DNA of 8,668 bases, from NCBI GenBank assembly GCA_900766125.1, contig CAAFUD010000156.1:1-8668 (forward strand), read 5' to 3'. Shown in pieces: positions 1-6,080 of this stretch. A program made the position numbers and the translations under genes. The DNA is from an uncultured Veillonella sp. Its GTDB lineage: Bacteria; Bacillota; Negativicutes; Veillonellales; Veillonellaceae. The notes below the pieces were generated by a model, which did no database searches, had not been told where the DNA came from, and was given only the letters and a program-made list of their open reading frames with translations. How positions within the stretch are numbered: position 1 is the stretch's first letter; the number at the start of each line of letters is the position of its first letter.

Positions 1-1551
1 ACCGAAGTGGCTATGCGTGCCATCTTTAAGGCCGTTATGAGTGGCAAACAGGTTGCGGTGCTCGTACCGACTACAGTTCTTGCACAGCAACATTTCCAAA
101 CCTTCTTGAATCGTTTTGCCCCATTTGGCGTAAAGGTAGATGTACTTAATCGATTCCGCAGTACAGCTGAGAAGAAACACGTTTTAAAAGGTGTAGAGGA
201 TGGCTCTATCGATGTTCTCATCGGTACCCATTCGCTACTTAATAAAAAAGTAGTCTTTAAAGACTTAGGCATGCTTGTTGTTGATGAAGAGCAACGCTTC
301 GGGGTAGCTCAAAAGGAAAAATGGAAAGAGTGGGCTAGTAATATTGATGTGCTCACCTTGAGTGCAACCCCAATTCCTCGGACCTTACATATGTCTCTTG
401 TAGGTGTTCGGGAGATGTCTGTTATCAACACGCCACCAGAGGAACGATTGCCGGTTCAGACCTATGTGGTGGAATATGATATGAACATCGTTGCTGATGC
501 CATCAAGCGAGAATTGGCACGGGGCGGACAAGTTTACTTCGTATACAACCGCGTTGCATCAATTAATCATATGGGTGAGTTATTAGAATCAGCATTACCT
601 GGTTTACGCTATGCTATTGCTCATGGTCAGATGACGGGCCGTCAAATTGAAGAAATTATGACGGATTTCTATGAAGGCCATTATGATGTATTATTGTCTA
701 CCAGTATCATTGAAACCGGCTTAGATATTCCTAATGCCAATACCATCATCATTTATGATGCGGACCGCTTAGGTTTATCTCAGCTATATCAAATGCGTGG
801 CCGTGTAGGGCGTTCTCGTAGACGGGCTTATGCATACTTTATGTATCGTCCTGATAAAATGCTCTCTGAAGCGGCAGAAAAGCGCTTAAAAGCTATTGAA
901 GAGTTCACAGAGCTCGGTGCTGGCTTTAAATTGGCGATGCGCGACTTAGAAATTCGCGGCGCTGGCAATTTATTAGGCTCGCAGCAACATGGTAATATCG
1001 CATCCGTCGGCTTTGGTATGTACGTAAGTATGTTAGAAGAAGCCATTGCGAAGGCTCAAAATAAAGAAGTTGAACGGGAAGTATCCATCGATCCAGCTAT
1101 CGACTTAGAGGTAGATGCCTTTATCGACGATGCGTATATCAAGGATAGCGCTCGTAAGATCTCCGTATATCAACGGTTGTTACATATTAAATCCAAAGAA
1201 CAGCTTGATGATATGACAGACGAACTCATCGACCGGTTCGGTACGCCAACAGATCCAGTAGACCGATTATTGCGCATTGCCCAAATTAAAGAGCAAGCAC
1301 GTTTACTTGGCATTAAAAGTATCGTCCGTAGAGATCAACAGCTTACTATCCATTGGCATGATGATTCTAAGATGGCCGACTGGGATATGGGGGCTGTACG
1401 AGAAGATCTATGGAAGAAGATGAAATTTGCAGACACCAAGCCAGCCACATTATATGTGAGCCTTAATGGCATGAAAGGATCTATTTTGACCGTTACGGAA
1501 GCGGTGATGAAGGCTCTTAGCCAGAAATCATCGTCTAAGGAGGGCCTATGA
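1..1551 (+). CDS. mfd: Transcription-repair coupling factor Mfd, C-terminal part (5' end outside window)
   Basis: Mfd is a DNA translocase that removes RNA polymerase stalled at lesions and recruits UvrA. The frame is open from base 1, so the gene is truncated by the window edge and no start is visible; 516 of the family's roughly 1,150 codons are present. Numbering from base 1, the first two residues T1-E2 fit the end of the Walker A GKTE motif. Then come motif Ia (VLVPTTVLAQQ), the DEEQ box at 95-98, SAT at 121-123, the motif V region STSIIETGLDIP, and QMRGRVGR at 264-271. The RecG/Mfd-specific TRG hairpin (ELGAGFKLAMRDLEIRGAGN) spans 304-323. Residues about 366-516 are the C-terminal TRCF domain, which regulates translocation and UvrA contact. 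RecG shares the motor and TRG motif but lacks this TRCF domain. The stop overlaps the next gene's start as ATGA, suggesting translational coupling. Confidence 0.97.
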   Translation, partial: TEVAMRAIFKAVMSGKQVAVLVPTTVLAQQHFQTFLNRFAPFGVKVDVLNRFRSTAEKKHVLKGVEDGSIDVLIGTHSLLNKKVVFKDLGMLVVDEEQRFGVAQKEKWKEWASNIDVLTLSATPIPRTLHMSLVGVREMSVINTPPEERLPVQTYVVEYDMNIVADAIKRELARGGQVYFVYNRVASINHMGELLESALPGLRYAIAHGQMTGRQIEEIMTDFYEGHYDVLLSTSIIETGLDIPNANTIIIYDADRLGLSQLYQMRGRVGRSRRRAYAYFMYRPDKMLSEAAEKRLKAIEEFTELGAGFKLAMRDLEIRGAGNLLGSQQHGNIASVGFGMYVSMLEEAIAKAQNKEVEREVSIDPAIDLEVDAFIDDAYIKDSARKISVYQRLLHIKSKEQLDDMTDELIDRFGTPTDPVDRLLRIAQIKEQARLLGIKSIVRRDQQLTIHWHDDSKMADWDMGAVREDLWKKMKFADTKPATLYVSLNGMKGSILTVTEAVMKALSQKSSSKEGL

Positions 1552-3155
1552 ATCGATTTTTAAAGGGTGCTATGATTTTAACCTTAGCTGGGATTATCGT
1601 TAAAGTTATCGGTGCTTTCAGTAAAGTCCTTATTGCCCGTGTTCTCGGTGGTGAAGGAATAGGCCTATATATGATGGCCTATCCGATTTATCAAATTATC
1701 GTTAGTATTTCCGCGGCAGGTATTCCTGTGGCCATATCTATTATGATTGCGGAAAAGCTAGCTAATGATGATATGCGTGGCGTACAACAAGTATTTTCCG
1801 TATCTTTAAAGGTATTAACACTGTTAGGCCTTGTATTTAGTGTTGCTTTATACGGCAGTGCACAGTGGCTCATAGATTCTCATATTATTACAGATCCTCG
1901 TGCATTGCTCGCTATTCAGCTATTATCACCAGCAATCTTTGTCGTTACGATTTTGAGTTGTTTTAGAGGTTACTTCCAAGGCTTCCAATATATGGTTCCT
2001 ACCGGGACTAGCCAAGTCTTTGAACAAATCTTCCGCGTATCCTCTATGGTGGGCTTAGCTTATTACTTCATTGATAGAGGGTTACACTTAGCAGCTGGTG
2101 GTGCAACCTTTGCTACATTCCCTGGCGTACTAGCAGGATTACTCGTATTAATTTACTTTTACTATCGTCAACGTCGTGTACGGGCGCAAATGTTGGCACA
2201 GCAGAATCCGAATGCTGTTGGTGAAAGTAATAGTTCTGTAGTGAAACGACTATTTAGTTTGGCTATACCTGTTTCCATGGCCAATATTATGCTGCCTATG
2301 GTATCCCTTATCGATACATTCATCGTGCCAAAGCGTTTGATGGATATTGGGTATTATCTCAATGAAGCGACCACACAATTTGGTTATCTTACAGGGATGG
2401 CTACATCGTTGATTGGGTTGCCCATTATTTTGACTACATCTTTAGCAGCTAGCCTTGTACCAGCTGTATCGGAAGCGCATGCCCAAGGTGATGTGCATCG
2501 TATTGTGCAGCGCGCTGGAACAGCCATTAAAATTGCAAATATCTTTACTATTCCAGCCTGTATCGGCCTCTGTGTGTTGGCGACACCTATATCTAAACTG
2601 ATATATGCAACGCCTCATGCAGGTCCTGTTATTGCTGTTATTAGCTTGAGCATTATATTCTTAGGTTGGCAACAGATTACAGCAGGCATCTTGCAAGGGT
2701 TAGGCAGAACTGTTATTCCTATGATAGCCATTTTTATTGGTTTGTTGGCTAAGACCTTCTTAGACTATGAATTGACAGGTACTATTGAGCTAGGCATTAA
2801 TGGTGCTGCATGGGCAACGAATTTGAATTTTGCCATTGCGGCACTCATAAACTATATATTTGTTAAAAAATATGTAGGATCTGTACTTAATAAATTAGAG
2901 CTATTAAAAATTGTAGTGTCTGCCATGGCTATGGGCGGTGCTACACAGGTAGTGTATGTGACTACCGTAGAGTTATTCGGCAATGGTGGTGCAGTGGCAG
3001 CGGCTATTATTGTGGCTGTATTTGTATATGGTTTATCCTTATGGTTAACAAAGGCCGTTGTAAAAGCTGATATGTATCATTTCCCTGTTATAGGCAAGCG
3101 CTTACAAGCTCGCCGAGATAAGGAGGAGGCTAAACTATATGAAGAACAATACTGA
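1548..3155 (+). CDS. MOP-superfamily flippase, SpoVB/YtgP/YabM-like (putative lipid II or polysaccharide-precursor flippase)
   Basis: This is a 535-residue integral membrane protein of the polysaccharide biosynthesis/MurJ branch of the MOP exporters, which move undecaprenyl-linked sugars across the cytoplasmic membrane. I count about 14 hydrophobic segments, the family number, from residue 7 to about 515, with a charged cytoplasmic loop around 205-230 and a hydrophilic tail (RDKEEAKLYEEQY). The opening (FLKGAMILTLAGIIVKVIGA followed by LGGEGIGLY) is typical of the SpoVB/YtgP group. The start ATG at 1548 overlaps the mfd stop and has an AAGGAGG SD at 1537-1543, only 4 bases away. The position between mfd and mazG matches yabM in Bacillus subtilis. 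The substrate is inferred: lipid II (MurJ role, as for B. subtilis YtgP) or another envelope glycan precursor. Similarity to SpoVB does not by itself imply sporulation. Confidence 0.9.
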   Translation: MNRFLKGAMILTLAGIIVKVIGAFSKVLIARVLGGEGIGLYMMAYPIYQIIVSISAAGIPVAISIMIAEKLANDDMRGVQQVFSVSLKVLTLLGLVFSVALYGSAQWLIDSHIITDPRALLAIQLLSPAIFVVTILSCFRGYFQGFQYMVPTGTSQVFEQIFRVSSMVGLAYYFIDRGLHLAAGGATFATFPGVLAGLLVLIYFYYRQRRVRAQMLAQQNPNAVGESNSSVVKRLFSLAIPVSMANIMLPMVSLIDTFIVPKRLMDIGYYLNEATTQFGYLTGMATSLIGLPIILTTSLAASLVPAVSEAHAQGDVHRIVQRAGTAIKIANIFTIPACIGLCVLATPISKLIYATPHAGPVIAVISLSIIFLGWQQITAGILQGLGRTVIPMIAIFIGLLAKTFLDYELTGTIELGINGAAWATNLNFAIAALINYIFVKKYVGSVLNKLELLKIVVSAMAMGGATQVVYVTTVELFGNGGAVAAAIIVAVFVYGLSLWLTKAVVKADMYHFPVIGKRLQARRDKEEAKLYEEQY

Positions 3156-3921
3156 TAAGCCTGTATCGGTACAACCATTAGTAGATGTAGTAAAAGCCTT
3201 GCGAGCTCCTAATGGTTGCCCCTGGGATCAAAAACAAACGCATGAATCGTTGCGTCGATATTTCATTGAAGAAACTTATGAAGTAGTAGATGCTATCGAT
3301 AATAAAGATATGGCTAATCTTCGTGAAGAACTAGGTGATGTATTATTACAAGTTGTCTTTCACAGTCAATTGGCTGAAGAAGCTGGTCAGTTTACATTAG
3401 AAGATGTAATTAATGATGTGACTCAGAAGATGATTCGTCGTCATCCCCATGTTTTTGACCCTGAAAATAATGAAAAATCATACAGTTGGGACGAATTAAA
3501 GGCACAAGAAAAGAAAAATATACAAAAATCTGTATTAGATGGTGTATCTAAAAGTTTACCTGCTTTAGTGGCGGCTTATAAGTTGCAAGAAAAGGCTGCG
3601 AAGCTAGGTTTTGACTGGGATGAGCTCGATCCGGTTTGGGCGAAAGTTTCGGAAGAAATGGATGAATTTAAGGAGGCTATTGCCCAAAAAGATAGAGAAA
3701 ATATGGAAAAAGAAGCGGGAGATGTGCTTTTTTCCTTGATTAATCTATTAAGATGGTATAAAATAAGCGGTGAAAATGCACTAAATCGCACAAACACAAA
3801 GTTCCGACAGCGTTTTTTACATGTAGAAGCTTGTGTTAACCAAAGCGATCGCTCATGGGAAGACTTTTCATTAGCTGAGCTGGATGCTTTTTGGGAGGAG
3901 GCTAAAGTGCAGGAAAAGTAG
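3139..3921 (+). CDS. mazG: Nucleoside triphosphate pyrophosphohydrolase MazG
   Basis: MazG hydrolyses NTPs and dNTPs to the monophosphate and pyrophosphate, cleaning the nucleotide pool. The 260-residue protein matches the two-domain E. coli type (about 263). Domain 1 (about 18-107) has the NGCPWDQKQTHESLRR opening, the metal-binding EExxE at E44-E45-E48 and ExxD at E64-D67, and the RRHPHVF block at 100-106. Domain 2 (about 144-230) repeats the pattern with E172-E173-E176 and E192-D195, after KLGFDW at 155-160. The N-terminal SAM-methyltransferase-like domain fused to MazG in Bacillus YabN is absent. The start at 3139 lies inside the end of the flippase gene (17-base overlap) and is fixed by an AAGGAGGAGG SD at 3120-3129, so translation is probably coupled. 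It is a housekeeping enzyme here; nothing nearby resembles mazEF. Confidence 0.95.
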   Translation: MKNNTDKPVSVQPLVDVVKALRAPNGCPWDQKQTHESLRRYFIEETYEVVDAIDNKDMANLREELGDVLLQVVFHSQLAEEAGQFTLEDVINDVTQKMIRRHPHVFDPENNEKSYSWDELKAQEKKNIQKSVLDGVSKSLPALVAAYKLQEKAAKLGFDWDELDPVWAKVSEEMDEFKEAIAQKDRENMEKEAGDVLFSLINLLRWYKISGENALNRTNTKFRQRFLHVEACVNQSDRSWEDFSLAELDAFWEEAKVQEK

Positions 3922-3923
3922 CC

Positions 3924-3954
3924 TAGAGGTTTGCATGCTTCTTAGGTATAGTAT
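3924..3954 (+). promoter_or_regulatory. Possible weak promoter before the HU gene
   Basis: The 51-base gap between mazG and the HU gene holds a -10-like TATAGT at 3947-3952. At 17-base spacing the -35 position (TAGAGG, 3924-3929) does not match consensus; a better -35-like TTGCAT at 3931-3936 is spaced only 10 bases away. HU is normally much more abundant than Mfd or MazG, so an extra promoter is biologically plausible, but the sequence support is weak. Confidence 0.25.
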
Positions 3955-3972
3955 TTTTAAGGAGGTTCTGTC

Positions 3973-4272
3973 ATGAACAAAACAGAATTAATCGCAAGTG
4001 TTGCACAAAAAACTGAATTAACTAAAAAAGACGCTGAAAAAGCGGTAAAAGCTGTATTTGACACAGTTGCTGAAGAATTAGCTGCTGGCGGTAAAGTACA
4101 AGTTATCGGCTTCGGTACATTCGAAGTTCGTGAACGCGCAGCTCGTGAAGGCCGTAACCCACAAAACGGTAAAACTATCACAATCGCAGCTTCCAAATCC
4201 CCTGCATTCAAAGCTGGTAAAGGTTTGAAAGAACAAGTTAATGCTGCAAAAGCTAAAAAACGCAAAAAATAA
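3973..4272 (+). CDS. hup: HU-family DNA-binding protein with a short lysine-rich C-terminal tail
   Basis: HU is a small dimeric nucleoid protein that bends and compacts DNA without strong sequence preference. The 99-residue product starts MNKTELIASVAQKTELTKKD, almost the canonical HU N terminus, and carries the family signature from G46-F47-G48 through RNPQNG at 61-66, including P63, the proline that intercalates at the tip of the beta arm. The normal HU end (PAFKAGKGLKEQVN, about residue 90) is followed by nine extra residues, AAKAKKRKK, a short basic tail that can add DNA contacts. The start at 3973 is set by AAGGAGG at 3959-3965, 7 bases upstream. Codons favour a narrow set (GAA, AAA, GCT/GCA, CGT), consistent with high expression. 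The mazG-HU adjacency is common in Clostridia, where RqcP (YabO) often follows; it does not here. IHF is less likely, given the sequence and the low-GC host. Confidence 0.96.
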   Translation: MNKTELIASVAQKTELTKKDAEKAVKAVFDTVAEELAAGGKVQVIGFGTFEVRERAAREGRNPQNGKTITIAASKSPAFKAGKGLKEQVNAAKAKKRKK

Positions 4273-4287
4273 TCTTTAATGGATTGG

Positions 4288-4315
4288 AAAGAGACCTTTC
4301 GAGGTCTCTTTTTTT
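4288..4315 (+). terminator. Rho-independent terminator after the HU gene
   Basis: AAAGAGACCT (4288-4297) pairs perfectly with AGGTCTCTTT (4302-4311) around a TTCG tetraloop, and the run of seven T ends at 4315. It begins 16 bases after the HU stop and would end the mfd-flippase-mazG-HU transcript. The A-run on the 5' arm is short, so activity in the reverse direction would be weaker. Confidence 0.93.
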
Positions 4316-4325
4316 CGTCTATTTA

Positions 4326-4334
4326 TGGTATAAT
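4326..4334 (+). promoter_or_regulatory. Extended -10 promoter for the glycosyltransferase gene
   Basis: TGGTATAAT is an exact TGn plus TATAAT extended -10 element. The -35 position at 17-base spacing (4306-4311, CTCTTT) is poor and lies inside the 3' arm of the preceding terminator, so the extended -10 probably carries recognition. Transcription would start near 4341, giving a leader of only about 14 bases that still contains the AAAGG ribosome binding site at 4343-4347. Confidence 0.75.
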
Positions 4335-4354
4335 GCACAGAGAAAGGGTGTACT

Positions 4355-5518
4355 ATGAATAACGAAAGATCACGGAAGGTTCTCATCGTGTCCGCTTCTA
4401 TTGGGACAGGACATATGCAGGCCGCCAGAGCCATAGAAGAATATTGGAAAGAGAAAGAGCCACAAGCTTCCATAACGCATGTAGACTTTCTTGATACAGA
4501 AACCATGTCTGTAGAGCATTTGATCAAGGGCACATATATTAAGATGATTGACGTATTTCCTATGCTATATGATATGATTTACCGCGTATCAAAAGGGGAA
4601 AAACGTGGTACGATTTTGCAAACTGCATTGTCATACCTATTGAAAAGCCGCATGCTTAAGTTGGTGCAACAAGAAGAACCAGATGTGATGGTATTTACTC
4701 ATCCATTCCCATGTGGTGCAGCGTCTATCTTAAAACGTCAAGGGCATATCGATGTACCATTAGTGGCTATTATGACGGACTTTAGTAGCCATCAATTTTG
4801 GCTATATCCACAAATTGATACATACTATGTAGCTACTGAATCGATGGTAGATGAAATGGTATCGTCTGGTATCGATGCCTCACGTATCCATGTATCAGGG
4901 ATTCCAGTGCGTCGTGCCTTCTTCCGTGATGCTATTGAAGAATATAGCTTAGAGGAACCTATAAAAGTGCTCGTTATGGGTGGGGGCCTTGGATTGGGTT
5001 CTCTAGAAACGGCATTAAAACACTTAGATGAAGTTAATGGCATTGATGAAATTACTGTTGTAGCCGGTCAAAATACATCTCTTTATGAATCCTTAGTTAC
5101 CCTTAGTGAATCTATGCGTACTAAGACTATTGTGTATGGATATACTACGAATATTTCGGAGCTTATGAAATCCTCTTCCTTGCTAGTAACAAAGCCTGGT
5201 GCATTAACCTGTATGGAGGCTGTTACAATTGGTTTACCTATGGTGTTCTTTAATGCTATTCCAGGGCAAGAAGAGGCTAATGCAGAGCTATTAGAACAAC
5301 GAGGTTGTGCTCGTTGGGCTCGTGATATTCATAACTTAGAAGATGTTGTGACAGCCCTTCTTATCAATTCACCACGACTTCAACAGATGTCTGAGCGCGC
5401 TCGTGAATGGCATGTTGATGGTGCAGCGAATATCGTAAATAGTTTAATTGAAATTCTAGATGCTACTAATACGGACGAACCTGTTGAACTAGTAAAAGCG
5501 GAAGAGTCTATTAATTAA
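4355..5518 (+). CDS. MGDG-synthase/UgtP-like glycosyltransferase (GT28 type)
   Basis: The 387-residue protein belongs to the family of plant MGDG synthases and bacterial processive diacylglycerol glucosyltransferases (UgtP/YpfP), GT-B enzymes related to MurG. The N-terminal domain (about 8-180) shows SASIGTGHMQAARAI at 13-27, the acceptor-side glycine loop and helix, THPFPCGAAS at 115-124, and the family-typical TDFSSHQFW at 141-149. The C-terminal donor-binding domain (about 203-370) has VMGGGLGLGS at 207-216, TKPGALTCMEA at 279-289 and PGQEEANAELL at 303-313, the sugar-nucleotide site. There is no signal peptide or clear membrane span, so a peripheral protein on the inner face of the cytoplasmic membrane is expected. 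The start ATG at 4355 has AAAGG 7 bases upstream. It likely makes a glycosyl-diacylglycerol from a UDP-sugar, but the sugar and acceptor cannot be read from the sequence; automatic annotation as an LPS N-acetylglucosaminyltransferase would be unsafe. It is transcribed alone and converges with the gene at 5648. Confidence 0.9.
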   Translation: MNNERSRKVLIVSASIGTGHMQAARAIEEYWKEKEPQASITHVDFLDTETMSVEHLIKGTYIKMIDVFPMLYDMIYRVSKGEKRGTILQTALSYLLKSRMLKLVQQEEPDVMVFTHPFPCGAASILKRQGHIDVPLVAIMTDFSSHQFWLYPQIDTYYVATESMVDEMVSSGIDASRIHVSGIPVRRAFFRDAIEEYSLEEPIKVLVMGGGLGLGSLETALKHLDEVNGIDEITVVAGQNTSLYESLVTLSESMRTKTIVYGYTTNISELMKSSSLLVTKPGALTCMEAVTIGLPMVFFNAIPGQEEANAELLEQRGCARWARDIHNLEDVVTALLINSPRLQQMSERAREWHVDGAANIVNSLIEILDATNTDEPVELVKAEESIN

Positions 5519-5614
5519 TCTCTTGTAGTGGCTAGTACGAATATAATTAGCTATTGGTGATGAGCGTATTTCTAGATTAGTAATATATAGATATTAGTAG
5601 CTTTATATGAAATA

Positions 5615-5644
5615 AAAAGCGATGACTCTTAGGTCATCGCTTTT
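5615..5644. terminator. Bidirectional terminator between convergent genes
   Basis: AAAAGCGATGAC (5615-5626) and GTCATCGCTTTT (5633-5644) form a perfect 12-bp stem with the loop TCTTAG. On the plus strand the T-run is TTTTGCTTT; on the minus strand it is TTTTTATTT. It begins 96 bases after the glycosyltransferase stop and ends 3 bases from the stop codon of the minus-strand gene, so it can serve both. Confidence 0.92.
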
Positions 5645-5647
5645 GCT

Positions 5648-5968
5648 TTATTGGTATTGTTCAATATGTTCTTGTCGAATTTTTTGAAGTGTTTCTAAGA
5701 ATGTATCTGTGCTTTCAGCACTGTCCAACAAGTCTTTTAGTTGGTAGGAATCATCTAGGGTCACACTCCATTGGAAGGAGTCGTTATCGTCGTACACATT
5801 GAATACGATTGGCATCTCTAAATCCTCTGGCAAATGACCGTCATCATCGGACACAGTTGCATAGGTGCCATCTTCCAAGAGCTCTGTAAATAATGTATCA
5901 TACCCATCGATATCGATAAGTTCAAAATTGATAGTTTCATAAAAGTCTAAAACGCTATCTACTGCCAT
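5648..5968 (-). CDS. Small, strongly acidic protein of unknown function
   Basis: I do not recognise this 106-residue protein. It is probably real: it has a GAGGAGGT SD (minus strand, 5973-5980) a few bases before the ATG at 5966-5968, a near-consensus promoter upstream and a strong terminator immediately after the stop. By my count it has 18 Asp and 10 Glu against 3 Lys/Arg, so its pI should be very low. There is no signal peptide, membrane span or cysteine. Alternating hydrophobic and acidic stretches (FELIDIDGYD, then MPIVFNVYDD, then FQWSVTLDD) suggest a beta-rich first two thirds, and the C-terminal 30 residues (LKDLLDSAESTDTFLETLQK) look helical. It is divergent from the ABC-F gene. Candidate ideas such as a DNA mimic or a small regulatory binding protein are only inferred from composition; a DUF1292-like fold is possible but unproven. 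Confidence 0.85.
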   Translation of the reverse strand: MAVDSVLDFYETINFELIDIDGYDTLFTELLEDGTYATVSDDDGHLPEDLEMPIVFNVYDDNDSFQWSVTLDDSYQLKDLLDSAESTDTFLETLQKIRQEHIEQYQ

Positions 5969-6001
5969 GTGGACCTCCTCATGAATATATACGTTACGTT
6001 T

Positions 6002-6030
6002 ATTCTACTGACGGCGCCTGTTACTGTCAA
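6002..6030 (-). promoter_or_regulatory. Sigma-A promoter of the acidic-protein gene
   Basis: On the minus strand, TTGACA (6025-6030) and TAGAAT (6002-6007) are separated by exactly 17 bases: a perfect -35 and a five-of-six -10. Transcription should start near 5995, leaving a leader of about 27 bases with the SD GAGGAGGT. The spacer contains the GC-rich palindrome GGCGCC in an otherwise AT-rich gap. Confidence 0.85.
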
Positions 6031-6043
6031 TGGTAATGTGTAG

Positions 6044-6049
6044 TATAAT
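6044..6049 (+). promoter_or_regulatory. -10 element of the ABC-F gene
   Basis: TATAAT matches the -10 consensus exactly and would start transcription near 6056, upstream of the AGGAG SD at 6070-6074. The -35 position at 17-base spacing is TTACTG (6021-6026), a poor match that overlaps the perfect -35 of the divergent minus-strand promoter by two bases. Confidence 0.6.
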
Positions 6050-6080
6050 AAATAACAGAATGATATAATAGGAGCATACG

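Noticed and set aside
1548..3155. Reading the flippase as evidence of sporulation (SpoVB)
   Set aside because: SpoVB-like flippases also occur in non-sporulating bacteria and serve lipid II or other glycan export; no sporulation-specific gene is present in the window.
3139..3921. MazG as part of a toxin-antitoxin or defence cassette
   Set aside because: It is a standard two-domain housekeeping MazG in its usual mfd-region context, with no toxin, antitoxin or phage gene nearby.
3957..4265. Open frame of about 100 codons antisense to HU
   Set aside because: It mirrors the HU reading frame, a common by-product of strongly biased codon use, and has no ribosome binding site or recognisable domain.
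4276..4533. Minus-strand open frame across the terminator and the start of the glycosyltransferase gene
   Set aside because: It runs through the terminator hairpin and promoter, overlaps a confident gene, and its product resembles no protein family.
6061..6069. Second extended -10 (TGATATAAT) before the ABC-F gene
   Set aside because: It would start transcription near 6076, after the AGGAG ribosome binding site and only about 5 bases before the ATG. The TATAAT at 6044-6049 fits the gene better. A nearly leaderless transcript is possible but unsupported.
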